Assembly: GCA_907165065.1 (NCBI GenBank)
Contig: OU015533.1
Coordinates: forward strand, 25,560,578 to 25,624,577
DNA length: 64,000 bases
From: Caprimulgus europaeus
Lineage: Eukaryota > Chordata > Aves > Caprimulgiformes > Caprimulgidae
Direction: 5' to 3'
The position numbers and the translations under genes are program-made. Each line of letters opens with the position of its first letter. Position 1 is the stretch's first letter. A model generated the notes under the pieces. That model made no database searches. It was not told where the DNA came from and was given only the letters and a program-made list of their open reading frames with translations. Positions 12,001-27,000 of the stretch are shown here, piece after piece.

Positions 12001-15000
12001 TATAAGAATGAGCACTATTCATTGTAATGAAAGATCATGTATTATGACTCAAATCTTCAAAATGTTCTCTAATGCAAGCCTCTGAACAAAGTGATTACAA
12101 AAGCTGCAGAAAGAAACCATATGTCAAAATTGGGGTCTAAATTTTGTGTAAAAATTACCTTCAGAATTGTAGTTTTAGCTTAAGATCCACAATACACTAG
12201 TGATATAATTTCTACAAGACCAACAGCAGCCATCAACAAATCTTTTGTTTTCAGCAAAACTCCAAAATATTTTCACTGTGTTCTAATACCACAAGGTCTC
12301 TTCTACATAAATTGTATGTGAAGGGACCAATTTATGGCAAATTTACTTCCCATTTGATTCAGAATAGCTCATTATAAACCATGCAAATATTACAAAATAT
12401 CCATCTGCAGACTTAATTATTCAGTCATTAAATTTTATTTACTTTTTTGGTCTATGCTATGGGATTTCTTTGATATTAACCTCATTAAAAGATTATATTT
12501 TTAATTTGCATTTAAACATGGAATCTTATTTAGGAGCCATGTGTCTGTTGCAACTCTGACAAGTCATTTTAAAAGTCTGTAGTGCTATAGAACATTCAAC
12601 AGCTCAAAGAAAGCTGTGATGCCCTTCACGCACTGGTATCTTAATAAATAAAGGTACTTTTTTATAGTGAACAGAATCTACTCTTCTTCAGTCTTACTGA
12701 AAACATGTTGCAGTTCATAGTCACCATGCTTATTAACCTTCAGTTTCGCCACAATTCTATTTTTATCTTCAGTCAAATGAAACAGAAGGCATAAAAAACA
12801 GTATAGGAAACCTGCATGCAGGTCACACTCCTGATTGCTCACTTCTTTTCCAAAAGAAAGAATTTTAATAGCTCATTATCTAAGTAAATCTATGTTTTAT
12901 TGAAGATCACTAGTGAAATGTTCTCATGGAAACGGCTGCATTTTTCAGAACAGCTTTAGGTTCATTTGCACTGATAACAGCATTCAGCATTCTAACTACT
13001 ACTGTGAGCTAACAAACCAATATGTTACTTGAAATTATTTGAATCAACTTTAATATCCACATAGCTAAATTATGGAAGTGCAATGCGCTGTTCATTAATG
13101 CATTAAGATGACGATGTGTTATCATGTACCTTATTTAGATGATCCTCAAGTGAGGCAGTCCATTGTTGTTTCTTCAAAGTAAGTTCTTTGTCATCTGGAC
13201 ACTGCTTGATTAATTGATCTACTTTTTTTTTAACATATTCCATCATTTTCTGAATTCCTGTCACCCAAGAGCTAAAATGAAAAATAGAACTACTGTTATT
13301 TCTCATTTTGGCTCAACAATCAGGATGATAATGACTTTAAAAAAAAAATCTCAAAATAAAAATAACCAAGAGAAATACTAAAATAAATCCAAAATTGGTA
13401 ATTTGTGGAACACAGGAGTGACATTTCCAAACAAATAATTTATCACCAGTGCTTAAGTTAGATTCATATGCCAGATAACCTGATTCAGTGAGAAATACCT
13501 CATTTTACTAATAATTCTGAACCTTACTTATGCTACTAAAGCATATAACTTCTACTTCACTTTTTTTTTTACATTTGGACTTTCAAATTTCAATTTCTAG
13601 GAAGAAATTTTTCACTGTGAGGGGGTCAGATACTGAAACAGGTTGCCCAAGGAAGTTGTGGATGCTCGTCCTTAAAAAGAGGTATGTTTAAAAACCTCTT
13701 CTAAAAAAAAAGCCTTAAGAGAATAAGATTTATAGGTTTTGAAAATCATAATTTAAATCTCAAAATCTTTGAAAGTATCATTAGTTTGTTATGAGTTAAT
13801 ACAACAAATTTAAAACAGCAGTAAAATAAAGATAGTTCTTATAGGCAAGCTATTGGTTGGCAAAGTAACGAGCATTCTCTTAATGAACAAAATTTACTGA
13901 TTGTATAATCTTTTTAGATTTAATACATATAAATTTTTGCTCCTCTTGTATTGCTAGCTGTTTTTAATCTAAAAATATGAAATCTCAAAAATCAGACCTA
14001 CCAATATTTTAGTTTTGAAACACTCTAGGATTACAAGAAAGAACTGCCTTCTGCCACTTTTCTATAATCTATTCCTCTTCCAATGTGAACACTTCCAGCA
14101 TTTTCATTTATTTGGACTATCTTTTAGGATAAGGCTGCAACATGCCTCAAGAAGATTAGAAAGTAGGACAGAATTAACATCATATGTCTCCATTTTTACT
14201 CCGAGTTGGATTTCCAATTATGCCACTGAAGTCAGCGTCACTAGTCTTAAACATACTCTTCCCTCTAAGTGAGGGTATCAGTATTAGATTTGTAAATCAT
14301 AAACTAGCAAAATAATGTGGATACATAAATTAATGTACATTTTAATTCTCTTAATGTTCAAGTACTCCATCTTCTCTCAGTGCATTTAAATCAGTACTAC
14401 ACATGGCAGTAACTTTGATATTGCATTAAAAATGCATTTTCCAGTATCCTCATTCAGAAGGTACAGTGCAATTCAGGGCATCATCTAATCAAAATCAATA
14501 GTGTCACCCAACCTGAGCAAGGTCAGATTATTAATAAATATATTGTCTGAAAAACTGGAGTCTTGCTTCTTTTTTAAAAACTAGCAAAGTAATGAAAGTA
14601 GCAGAGCTTGCAATATCTTCTCTATCATAAATGATGAAGGAATTCTAAAATTACTGTACTCCAACTACTCCTGGAAGCTAGCAGTTATTTTCAAATTCCA
14701 CACCAATTTTTACTTGTTGCCAGCTAGTTCAAGGATCCTGCCATATTGCAAACACTTCACAGCTATGTACCTCACTGTTGGATTATACTTGTCTGTCTTA
14801 TGGCAAAGCAGCTTTTTGAAAAGATACCTAAAGTTTTTCAGATCCACACTGTTCACTGCCTTCAAATTGTGACTGCCCAAGTCCCTCAGGATTTCCAGTC
14901 TGGTTAGTTAAAGAAAAAGAAAAGTCTGTGAGGGCACTTAAGACTACCAATGAATTATGGAATAAGGGGAACAAAATAGTAACCAGGATTTAGTCTTAAT

Positions 15001-18000
15001 AGGAGTTCTGTTTTCTGTCTAAATCTTCCTCCTTTGACTCTCAGCTGTTCATATAAATCTTGACCCATGTGGGTTAATCACTGGGCCAGCATTTAAGGAT
15101 AGCACAGTGGTTTATACATGACAAAGAGAGGCCCCTCTCTTTCCTCTTTCAAAATGTGAACATTTCTGTTTTATTAATATTCTAGAATATAACACCTTAC
15201 CACATTTGCTGACAGAACTCATTGTGTCACCATTACTATGAACTGGCTGAGAGCATTCTGAGCCATGGATTGGGCAAAAAAACCCCTACACTCATCTTGG
15301 TGTACAAAAAGTTGAATGTGAGTCAGGATCATCTTTGTTGCATTGATGACTAGCCTCATGCTGAGTTGCACCTGGAAGAGACTAACCAGAAGGTTATTCC
15401 CCTCTGTTAAGGTCATGTGAAACTGCATCTGAAGGCCAGCTTGTCCAGTTTGAGTCCCCACAGTACAAGACAGACAAATAAGCTCAAGTGAATTGAGCAG
15501 AAGTCACCAAGATGGTTGGAGGCTGGAGCACATGATGTACGAGGGGGTGCTGACAGAACTCTTGTTGAGACTACATAATAGGTGATCTAATTGCTTTCTT
15601 TCATTATCTGTGAGGAAGTAGGGTTATACAAAAGACATGATCAGAGTCTTTTCAGAGGCATACTGCAAAAGGGCAAGAGGCAATATTTACAAGTTGCAGC
15701 AAAAGAAATTTTGGCTAGATAGAAGAAATATATGTTTCACAAGGAGAGTATTTAAGCACTAGAACAGGTTACCCAGAGAAGCTATGAAATCTCCATCCTT
15801 GGATATACTAAGAATTTGGCCCTGAGTGATCTAATCTAACTGACAAGTTTTGAGCAGGGGATTGCACCAAATGAATGCAGAGTTCCTTCCCAGTTTAAAT
15901 TATTCCATGACTGTAATCCTCAAACCCATGCCTAGGAATATAAAGTGTTCCACCTGCACAGAAGTATTAACACTACTCATTTAAATATATGGCAAATTCA
16001 CTACATTTGGGCATTGAGGCCTGAAGGCAGCAGGGAAAAACTGAAAAGCCATAATATTCTGTATTCGCTTTTTTAGAAATGAGCTTATTTATTTTTATGA
16101 TGCAAGTAGGCATTTAAAATATTAGAGTCTGGGATTTTTCACTGTTCTTTAGAAACAGCAAAACACATTTCTAGTGAGATTGCCTATTGATACTGTTTTG
16201 GATTTCACCTTTTCCTTCTCTAAATCACTGCTGCTTTGGCTGTAATGCTTTGCCGTTTTTAAAATTATAATGTCTCCTAGGCAGCAGTCTTACCTTCTTT
16301 ATTTATTTACAGAATATCTTGAGCACTGCTTTGGCACACAGAAGATCTGCCTGTGGTATGACCTATTTTTATTGAATTTTACCAGAAATTACTGATAGGG
16401 TTTCTTTGACAAATGTATTCCATACTTGATGTGTAACGATGATATCTTACTATCCTATTGCTGATTTGGACTGTTTAAACATTTTTTAAAAACTCTTAAT
16501 AGGGAAGAAAGAAAATTAATTACTTGTTATTTTAGGGATTTATTCTATCAAGATCTTTAGTGTTTCTACACATTAATCAATGCTGTGCAGACATAATTTG
16601 AAAAACATCTGCTTCTGTTGAGGTAATGTCTAGCAGAACATCAAGTCCTAGAGAACAGAAGCATGTGTTCTGGAATTATGGTTGGTTTAGGAATCAAAGT
16701 TTCACTGAGGAAAATCCCTTTCCTTTTCATTGAATTAGAACACCAGGAGATGCTGAGGCACTAACAACAGCTGTAAAGCCAGTTGCGTGTGTTCCCAAAA
16801 CAACTTTCTATTTTAATTTTCTATTTTGTCCCTTTGCTAGGCTCAAGACAATCACATCTGGGGTGACAGGCGAAGGCGCTTTAGATAAAATATTTTGCAA
16901 GGTCATGAGATGAAATGAAAATCTTATCTCAAATTTCAGTTGCTGTGTTGAAGTCAAGCTATTCAAAGCTCAGGAATAACTAAAGACATAAGCATTAGTA
17001 TAAACGGTCTTCATTCTTACTGCACCAGCCTCCTACTAAGACCTGAAAAGTAGGAGATATTAAGCCACTGGGACTGATTCTAAGTTATGCTTTATGTAGA
17101 AATCATATCTGTGGAGTACACCATCACTGTAATTAACAAAAGCTTTTGAAGAAAAAAAAATATTTCATTCATGAATTAAAACTACTAAGAAGTGAAGAAA
17201 CTTCGGCATTTTCTGCACTTGGCTTAACATCTGTATTTTTGTCTTGCATCAAATTACATTGTAATTACTAAAATGACAACTTTCAAAAAATCCTAAAACG
17301 ATTACATTGGGAAGCAGGGAGTGTTCACAGCCATTGGTATTTTAATTTTCATTTGCATAGATTTACTTTTGCAAAATGTCAACTAAACCATTGTTTCTGA
17401 AGCTGCCCTAACATGCCACTCCTCTGTTTGACACCACTCTTACAAATGGCATGTAGAATTCCTACAGTTTTTTGTTGAAGAGATTGGTTTACATAAATAT
17501 CAACAGACAAGTATGTCAGAAACTTTGATTTTCAGGTCATTTAAATGCACTCCTATTTAGCTAACTACACTGGCTCTAAAAGCAGTCTTATTCTAACTAG
17601 TTGAGTTATAAATCAACATGTAGATGTGGAGAAATGCAGTAGAATTGCAAAAATGGACAGAATACCTGTGAGAATCTGCTTTATCAAGCAAAGTTTGCCC
17701 CTTTTGCAAGGTACTTGCTGTGGAACCCTTAATTGCTTCCTGTAATTCCTCGTACTTCGTTGTCAAGATAGGCAAATGTGAGCCTTCTGAATTAAAGATT
17801 TTAAGGTAATTCTCAATACCTTCAAGACCACCAAGTACCTGCAAAAGAAAAAAAATCTGGTGTCAATATTGCTATTTAAAATACGTATTTATGCTCTTTT
17901 ACATAAATAGATGATCAATGGACATTCAACATTTTTCTTCAGAAATGAAAACCAATATTTTAATTTAGGGCCTGATAATGACTTTGCAGGTCACAGAAGA

Positions 18001-21000
18001 ACACAGGTATAATCCAACAAAAGTTAATGTAAGTATGGGCATGCAAAATCATAATTACTCTTTGAATTTAAAACAATTCAATTTTTTCGGCAATTATCAG
18101 GCCAATTTTAAATATTGAAGCCGAACAAAAATAACAAGAGTAATACAGTGCATTAGCACTCAAAGTTTTATTGAAGCACACTCTTTAATTAAAGAGTTTT
18201 ATCAAAATTATTCTTCTTTTTAGTGTTTTAAATATATCAAAATTTTAAAATGTAGGTTCTGATCTTCATAGAATCACAGAATGGTTTGGAAGGGTCCTTA
18301 AAGATGATCTCCTCAGCTTTCTTGTAGGCACATATGCATCTGATTTTGTTGTATCTGTCCTCTGTCTTCCTTCAGTGCAAGAAGTTTACCATTCAAATAC
18401 CAGAAGAAAGTGAAAAAAGTACTCTAATGAGACTCCTGTCTTTTTAGATAGAGTAAGGACAACATTGCAATACTCCTTTAATAAAAGTTAGTAAATACTA
18501 ATATTAGTAAAATAGAAATGTGCCGAAACCCACTGTGCATTATGACCAATATAGCAATAGCACTGTTTATTTTTGTTGTTCTAAACACTAGAAAAACATG
18601 ACATCTAAATAAAGCAAAGCAGTAGACAATGCCTAATAGTATTAACTTGTCATTGAACCTGTCCATTTATGTAACAAATTTAAAATACAGTGCCTATAAC
18701 ATGGACTACTCTGTAGATGTATTTTTAAAAGGAAAACAACTGTTTGTACAACACCAAACTTGTGTTCTGACTTTACAATCTTTATATATACTCTAAGCTT
18801 TAGTTCAGTTAATAATTTTGCAGACTTACAGTCCCAAAATACATTGCTCCTAAAGCCTCAGTTCACCACTGAGAAGAATTCTGAGAGACAAGAAAACTGC
18901 ATACATGCTAAAATACTATCCTTCATTATGTCAATTTTAAAATTACTACATCAGGAAAACAAAAAAACTTTTAGGCAGACCAAATTTGACTTTAAAGACT
19001 TTTGCAAGGATTTACACTCATAAAAAGTTGAAAAGTTAAATTTCAATGAGACTGTAGGTATACAATATGATCGAGCTTGCATACAGCATATGAACCAAGG
19101 TTCCAGCAGCTGAGAATGAACCCCATATTGCTGACTCAAAATAGCAAGTAGAGTGACATCTGACAACTGACTCAAACAACTGACATCTGTGCAAAAGAAA
19201 TTAAGGAAAATTAAGAAGAGAATGAGTAAAATTAATTCAATTTCAATACACAATGGATTAAAATAGGATATGCGTGCTATTTTATTGTCTCTGCCAGATT
19301 ATTTTTCTTGCAGAACAAAGGATTCAGCATTTTTTTTAAAAAGATATCTTGACTGTACAAAGAAAATTTTCTAAGAACAAGAACACTACATCAGAGTGTA
19401 ATTGAAGGTACCCAGAAAAAAACTTTTCCCAAAACATGAAATCCCTTTAGTAGTCACTAAGTATAAAAAAAGGACAAACTTCAGATAAAGACAGGAATTA
19501 CAATCATATTTGGAAACTCATAGATTTATGGACCTACACAAATCTCAAAGATTTTGTTTTTCTGTAAATAGAAGCAATTCACAAGAACACAGGAACTAAG
19601 TGAAATTCACTTAATGGATTTATTTTGTGTAACAGGTTCTGTATAATGAATTCTAGTCTTCAGACCATACTTAAGAATATTAAAGAGTCATAGGAAAGTT
19701 ATAAATTGTACAAGAATTATTATGGATTTATAAGCATTTCAGTCAGACTTATTGTAAGTATTACTAGTTAACATATTTAACTAAGTAAGTAGCAAATGTA
19801 AGAATGTGTTTTGAGTTTTGCTAAAAAGCACTAGGGAAATTTAAAATTAATAAATCAAAAAGGAATATATTACTGCCATCGTTACATCTATCAAAGGGTA
19901 ACATGAGCAGAGTGACGACCGAACAACTATTTAGAAAACTAGCATGGAAAAAAATGTATCAGGCATTCTCTGCAGCTTCTCTTGCTAAACACATCTGAGT
20001 GCTTTGCATGTTCATCAATTTGCACCTTCGAGGATGACAGACCATTTTTGGGTGGCATTGCCTGCATTCTCAGTGCTGTTGTTACGCCAATCAAGTAAGT
20101 CTGCTACCATAAGCAAAGATTCGTTTCCTCATGTTCAATCTCAGTTGCAAGGGGGAAGTCTGGATACAGGAAGGTGTTATCTGGATTAATTTTTTCCCTA
20201 GCAGCCACTGCAACCATTGGTAGTTCTATACCACTCCTATTCTGCAAAGAGCAACATCAGGCCCTAAATTCCGACTTTCAAGAGCTTAACCAAATCCACA
20301 TTAAACAATCCATACAAAGCCAGCCTTCTACTTCTATCTCAGACTCTTTTCAAGAATTAGCATATGTATATATCTCTGATTTTTTTTTTTTTTTTTTAAT
20401 AAGCATAAGTATATTACGGTATAGACAACAGAATACGAGGAGAAAAGCATTATGTCTACATGCCACTGTGGTATCAGAGCATAAATTAAATATAATTTTA
20501 GAAATTGTATCACTTGATCTATCAGTTGATAACAGAAAAATATTTGCAACTTATATATTCACAAGTTAAAGATGCAGGAAAGTTATAATTAGTGAGCTAA
20601 ATGCTAATGCTAATGACAGGGATTTTTTTCCATTTCAGCATGGAAGATTAGAAGAAAACAACAGATATGCTAGCAAAAATGACAAAACCCTTACAAGCTC
20701 TAAGTTTTGTAAATGAACACCAACATGTTGAAAGTATGGGTTGACTGAAGGCAACTACATAGACATAGAAATGGATTGGTATTTAAAGTAAAGCTTAGAA
20801 AGAGCCAAGGAGCTTGCAAACATGCAGAAAAATATTGCTTAATGCAGCCAAGTAAGTGTACACCAGAACGTAAGAGCACAAATACAATTCAAGTGCTATA
20901 CTTCTGCATTTTTATTTTCCTGAATTCATAGAATCATAGAATGGTGTGGGTTGGAAGGGACACCTTCCACTAGACCAGGTTGCTCAAAGCCTTATCCAAC

Positions 21001-24000
21001 CTGGCCTTGAACACTTCCAGGGAGGGGGCATCCACAACTTCTCTGGGCAACCTGTTCCAGTATCTGACCACCTTTCACAGTGAAGAATTCATTCACTCTT
21101 ACATGTAACAGGTGTAATAGCATGCTGTGGCAATATATCTGAGCTAGTGCTTTCCTCAGCAGGTACTTCCACAAAGCACAGCCCCATATTCTGAAAAGAT
21201 GCTACCTCTGCTCTTAAAACTAGACCTATATTTGTGTAGCTTCTTCTCCAAAGTAGAAGGGGGTTGGCTGTCAGCAACAGTTTTAACACTATTTCCATCA
21301 GCCCATCTCAGATTCCTCATTATAAATGAAATCAAGAAAGATCAGACTTATTGGAGCAAAAGATATCTTTCACTTCAAGGGCCTATAAATAATTTCCTCA
21401 CCAAGTGTTGTTTACATGTTGTTAAAAAAATATTGAAGAAACATGGTGTAGGTTAAAGACAAATGTGATTACAGCCCCACCTCGTGCTCCAAAAAAAAAA
21501 AAAAAAAAATAGTGCAGGCAAACAAAGACTTAAGTTTGTTTTTTTCAGTGCATTTAATAGAGTTATGAAGATTGTTGCTGGAGCTATCCTTGGAAATTAC
21601 CTACTTTTAAAGCTCCTATAAATGATCTGCTTAAAAAAATACAAAAACACTATTAAGGTCTTTAGACACCTTAAAATATAAACTTTTCTAACTAGTCTTC
21701 TAACTGAAAGGTTTTGGAAAAAAATTTTGCATTACTAACACTACTTGATGTATGTGCCATTGAAGAACTGGTTTGCTGTAAAACAGAAACAGAGAGATTT
21801 CACATTTTAAGTTTGGTCTTTAATGTCGAGGTCCTTCTTTTCACTGGAAAATTTTCAGGTGTAGCATCTGATTTTCAAAATAAACAAAGATTTAAAACTC
21901 AATGGGTCACCTTCAGATAGCAGAGTCTAAGCGCTTACTATTTCCAAAAAGCATGCAAACCCTTGTTTTCTTTAACTTCAGTGTAACAGGCAGTTGGTCA
22001 GCACCACTGCCTAAAGACCTAATGTTCCAAAAACTTTGTGCCCCAAATCAAGGCAACAAATTTGAGAACCCATTTTTTAAAAGATAGTGCTCTGATCTGA
22101 AAGCACACAACTGGAAAAGTCTTGAATAAGTTCTCTACTGACATCAAAGACTGATGAGATACAGGGTCCTTTGCTTAAGCCTTCTGCTCTAACTCAAATT
22201 TCCTTTAACAAATTGTTCTGTAGTAATACTACAATGTAATAACTTTTATCATATAGAAAGCCAAACAAATTACTAAATTAATTCTTGATTTAACTAAAGT
22301 ATATCATCCAGTTTGCTGTCATGAAAAAACTAATCTAACTGTGGTAAATTGTTCCAATAGCTCATTTCTTCTTTAAAAGATAAACTCTATTACCAGTTGG
22401 AATTTGGTCAAATTTTACATCTGTCTGTGGATTTTGTTGTCTGCTGGATAGAAAAATTATATGCTATTGAACTTTCCTTGCCTATATAGATGCTTATAGA
22501 TTGCCTGCCTTCATTACCTAGAAGATGACTGAAGGAAAAAAAAAAATCTGATATTTTTGTTTCAGCATAAGGACTTGAAGAGAAAGTCTACAAGAGTATT
22601 CTTTTCATGCTCACATTAGAGTCAATGAAAAAAAAAAAAAAAGAAATTATGAACAGAACTCTTGAAAGTGTATTAAAGTATTCAAGTATGAGAAACAGCT
22701 TATATTACAAAAGAAAAAGGTATCATAATTAGGATGTAAAAAAAAAGTAATGACCAAATATTAAAATAATTTTCATACAAGTAGTTATTACTAGACTTGA
22801 TTTTTGAAAAAGTAAAAATTTAGTTTTAAAATATTCCTTTTTTTGATCATCAATGATTTACTCATTTTCATCACATAAGATTAGGAAGAGCAGGGAATTA
22901 AACAGACATACTAAACAAGGCTGCTTGTACTTAAGCATAACCCACATAAACCAAACAATTAATAGAATTCAGTGGATAGGTAACCGCTTCTTAGCCTTTT
23001 CCTGTGAGAGCTGCAAGAATCAAATTCTGGAATCTGAATCACTGCTGCTCCATATGAGCACATCAGAAATAGAAATTATTGCCTACACTTTATCTTGCTG
23101 ACCTCAGTATAGGTGTGGGCCTTAATTCATAATTTGTGCTGTGACTAAGGGAGTTCTGTGATTTTTTTAACTGGTCACTTTGGTGTTACATCATGTCTAG
23201 AATGTTATGTATATGTTGTGCCTGGTATGAGGAATTGTATATTGGCCTTGATTTTTCTTATATCTGATTATTAATTAGCCCCTGTGGAGATCACTGCAAG
23301 TACAGACATTGATTCTAGTATTCATTCAAGCTGTAATAGCTCAGGTATTTTAGAGCAGTTCCTGTATCAGCATTACACCATCATGACAGAGCCCATGATC
23401 TTAAAGTCCAATTTTTGGCAGATAATATTTCCCAAATGACTTACTTTGGAAACTAAGTGTTCTTCTCAATATATGTAAAAAAAAAATTAAAATAAAATTT
23501 AAAGATGCATTTTCCATTTTGGATAGAAATTTGAGGCAAAAGGTCATCAGATTTGTAATTTTCCATTCCTAATTGTTTAGCAAACTCTGCTTGCATAATC
23601 CCATGCATATCAGCTTTCAAGAGCACCCTGACAGTTGCATTATCAAGTTATTATTACAGACATGGCTTCTTACCAACCTTGCCAGCAGTATGAAAAAAGT
23701 CATTGGCCTCTTGTAGCAGAGCTTTCCTTTCTTCCATGTGGAAGCATACTTCTTCTCGCAGCAGACAGATTTTCTGATTTGAAAGCTTTAGATGTTCTTT
23801 TTCTGTATAGTCCTTCGAAAGCAAGATCTTAAGTGCTTCAGCTTCCAGTTGTTCCACAGTGGAACTCCATTCCTAAAAGGAAAAATTCCATTTTAATCAA
23901 CTACACCTAGAAAAGTACTAAACTTGCACAATAATAATATAAATACTGGAAAACATGTACTGCATCTATAGGCTGCAAGTTATCAGCAATTAAAGGAGTA

Positions 24001-27000
24001 TTTCTACTAGGAGGGATTTCTCAGCAAATTATGGTTTTCATGACAGGCTTTTCAGTGGTGGCATTCTAAATTATTTGACACAGTTTCACAGGCAGAAGTA
24101 GCAGTTACTAGTGTGTCTGCTGAGAAAAATGGTCTGGATAACAAAGACAAACTTCTACTGGGTACAACCACACTACCATGACAAATAGCCCCTTAAGTAC
24201 AACTATTTAACCAAGAACAAATTAAAATAATGCCTAGACAATAGCTGCTTCCAGTGAGACAATTTCTGCTGAGAGCTGTCTCATAAACAATTAAACCAAA
24301 TGACTCTCCCTTACAGTGAGGTGTGCTATCATCCTTGACAGTCTCCACTGTACATTTTCCCTGATTTCCTACACAAAAACACAAATCCGTTCAAAGCACA
24401 TCTCTGCCTTATCTGACCATGAACCTTCCCAGTGGCAGCAAAAGATCAAAGATGCTTTAAAAAGGAAGATCATACTTCCGAATTTCAAGCCACAGTGTCA
24501 GAAACATTACTGACACTTAATTGAGCTAGGTACTTTAAAGCGAAGGTGCTATAAAATGGATTCAGTTGAGGCAATACAAGTTTGCATAAAGATATTTTGT
24601 CTACATTGCACCACTTGAAAGCATATTTAGCTAATCAGAATTGAATGTCTATGTGATGCCTATTTCTTTTTTCAACTATTTATCCTGAACTCTGCTTCTA
24701 GTGTACTGAACCAAATTATACACTAAATTTGGAGATTAAGCCTCATGAACAAAACTGTTTTTTCCCACATTCTTTTTTTTACCTGTGATAAATGCTAATA
24801 CAGTATATAGTCCTACTATCATCTTCTTTAGGTTATAAAGAGGTATTGAAAGGTTCATCAGACTGGACTGCCCAAATGGAAAAGAGTTTTACTTTAAAAG
24901 AGTCAAGAGAAAAACACGATTTAATCTCTTCCTGTCTTGCAGCTACTGCTTCAGTGTTTAGCTGTTTCTTTGTTTTTGCTGTGTTTTATAGAAAAAATTA
25001 TAAAATAGTAAAAGTGTTACACAGCGTGCTTATCACTGCTGTACTGGTCAACACATGAAATTGGTGCTTCATTATGCTGTTCAAAACAAAAAGAGATTCT
25101 GATACCATACTGTAATTTCTTTCATGAAAACACTCCAAAGTGAGCATATGGTACAACAAGATTACGGGGTAGGTTCTTTTATTTTCGGCATGCTTAAAGA
25201 ATGTTAGCCTCACATTTGTTGTTTCTTTTAAGTGAAATTATTGCTAGTGAAAGACGCTGTTTTAGAATTTTTCCCAAAAGAAGTAATCTAGTTATTCACA
25301 GATCTTTCACAAACAACAGCAATGCTGCTTTATCCTTCTTTGAAGTAGAGTAAGTGAGAGCAGACTTATTTTAGTCTGTGTAGTTCAGTGCATTCCTTTT
25401 CTGACATTGTCCATTGTTGTGACAACTTATATGGTAAACACACTTGTTCAAAAAGATCAGCAACTTGTTTTACATACACTTCTCCAGCAGATGCAGTTAC
25501 CTTTCCCTCCCTATTGGTATGGATGAAACCCAGTAAATATCCAAATGCGTGGTAATCACATGTGTATAAAATCTATGCCAAACTAGAGCTCCAAAAAGCA
25601 GAACATGTTGCATGTTTTTATAGCAGGTTGCATTAGAAGTATTCAGTGTCATTTTGCAGTGATACTATCATTGTCTGCAAAGTACTTTAGGTTGCACAGA
25701 TGTAGCAGAGTTGTTATACATCACAATATTCTACTGGTCTGAAGACAGCCTGAAAAACATATTTTGGGAATTACAGATTTTTGCTTTACAGAAAGCTAGA
25801 TAAATTGCTAGTACAGTATTTTTAAAAACATACTGTTCCTAAATATATTCTTTAACACCTTCACAGGTGATTTGGAAGAAAATACGAAATCACTGCTTAA
25901 TAAAGTTTCTTGTTGCACAAAAAGTAGCAGAGTGCTACGTAATAATTAGGAAAGGTCAGTTATGGAGATTGTGTACAACCTTTTTTTAAAGTAGGTTCAT
26001 TTGAACAAAACAGCTGACTGTAATTCCAGACTTATCAGGAATTTGTCATTAATGGGATGAAAGATTGTATCCTAGAAAGTAGTAACCCTGGAGAATAATA
26101 CCAACTGAAATGAAAATTTTACAAGAAAAGTGGCTTAAGGGAATTTTGTGCACCTATGTATGGGAATACAGAGGAAATAATATTCCTGTTTCCAGCACTA
26201 GTAAAATAATGTTTTTAGTATTGTACCCAGTTCTTTGCTGGCCTTCCCCACAACATCTGTATGGAATTAGTCAACAGCTTCTTAGAGTGAATACTTCCCA
26301 CAACAGCATTGTACTTCCCAAATACATACAAAGTCAAAATACTTCATATCAGCGATCAGCTGCTGAAGGCCTGTGAGATGCCAAAGATTTAGGGAATTTC
26401 ATGTTCAGACACAATATATTTTATAAGCCTGGTTTTGCTTAATCTGTGAGCAGATGACAAATTCGTTTCTAGGTTGTTTTGTTTTTCAAGGTATTCCAAT
26501 TATACATGTAAAACACTACTTTGTGCAGTGATTACATCCAATATTAATCTCTGCTATCTAACAAATATTTACTGGAATACACATTTGATTGGTATACTTT
26601 ATCTGAATTTTAAAATCAAGATGCCATGATCCTCCTTTATTCTAGTCTCCACATCTGCAGTTCAGAGACGTAAAAACTAATGGACAAAGCCCTGTAACTC
26701 TTGCTTTCTGAAATCTATTTCAAGTACACAGTTAAGCCTGGCCACTCTTTTTGTACATCATAAGCATAACCAACATGTTCAGTAACATCCAATTCAGGAA
26801 TTTAATTTCCCTCTGCTAGAACATTCTGCTAGTAAGAACAGTAGGCTAAAGGTAAGACATTCTAAATCATAATTCACATGGATGCGTAACAAAAATTTTT
26901 AATGCTAAACACTTAAATTACTTTAGAAAAAAAAGGAATTCAGTTAGATTACATGAATGATCTCATATATAGGGAATAGGAATTGTTAGGTGAAACTGTA

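Larger units (their letters stand above)
13272..17665 (-). other. CCDC141 intron 8
   Basis: 4,394 nt. It holds two CR1 remnants on the plus strand (13600-13672 and about 15375-15915). The rest is AT-rich, with nothing I recognise. Confidence 0.8.
17839..23677 (-). other. CCDC141 intron 7
   Basis: 5,839 nt. It contains two minus-strand CR1 3' ends (18265-18312 and 20926-21090), a T-run near 20380 and A-runs near 21492 and 22629. Open frames here are short and have no recognisable content. Confidence 0.8.
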
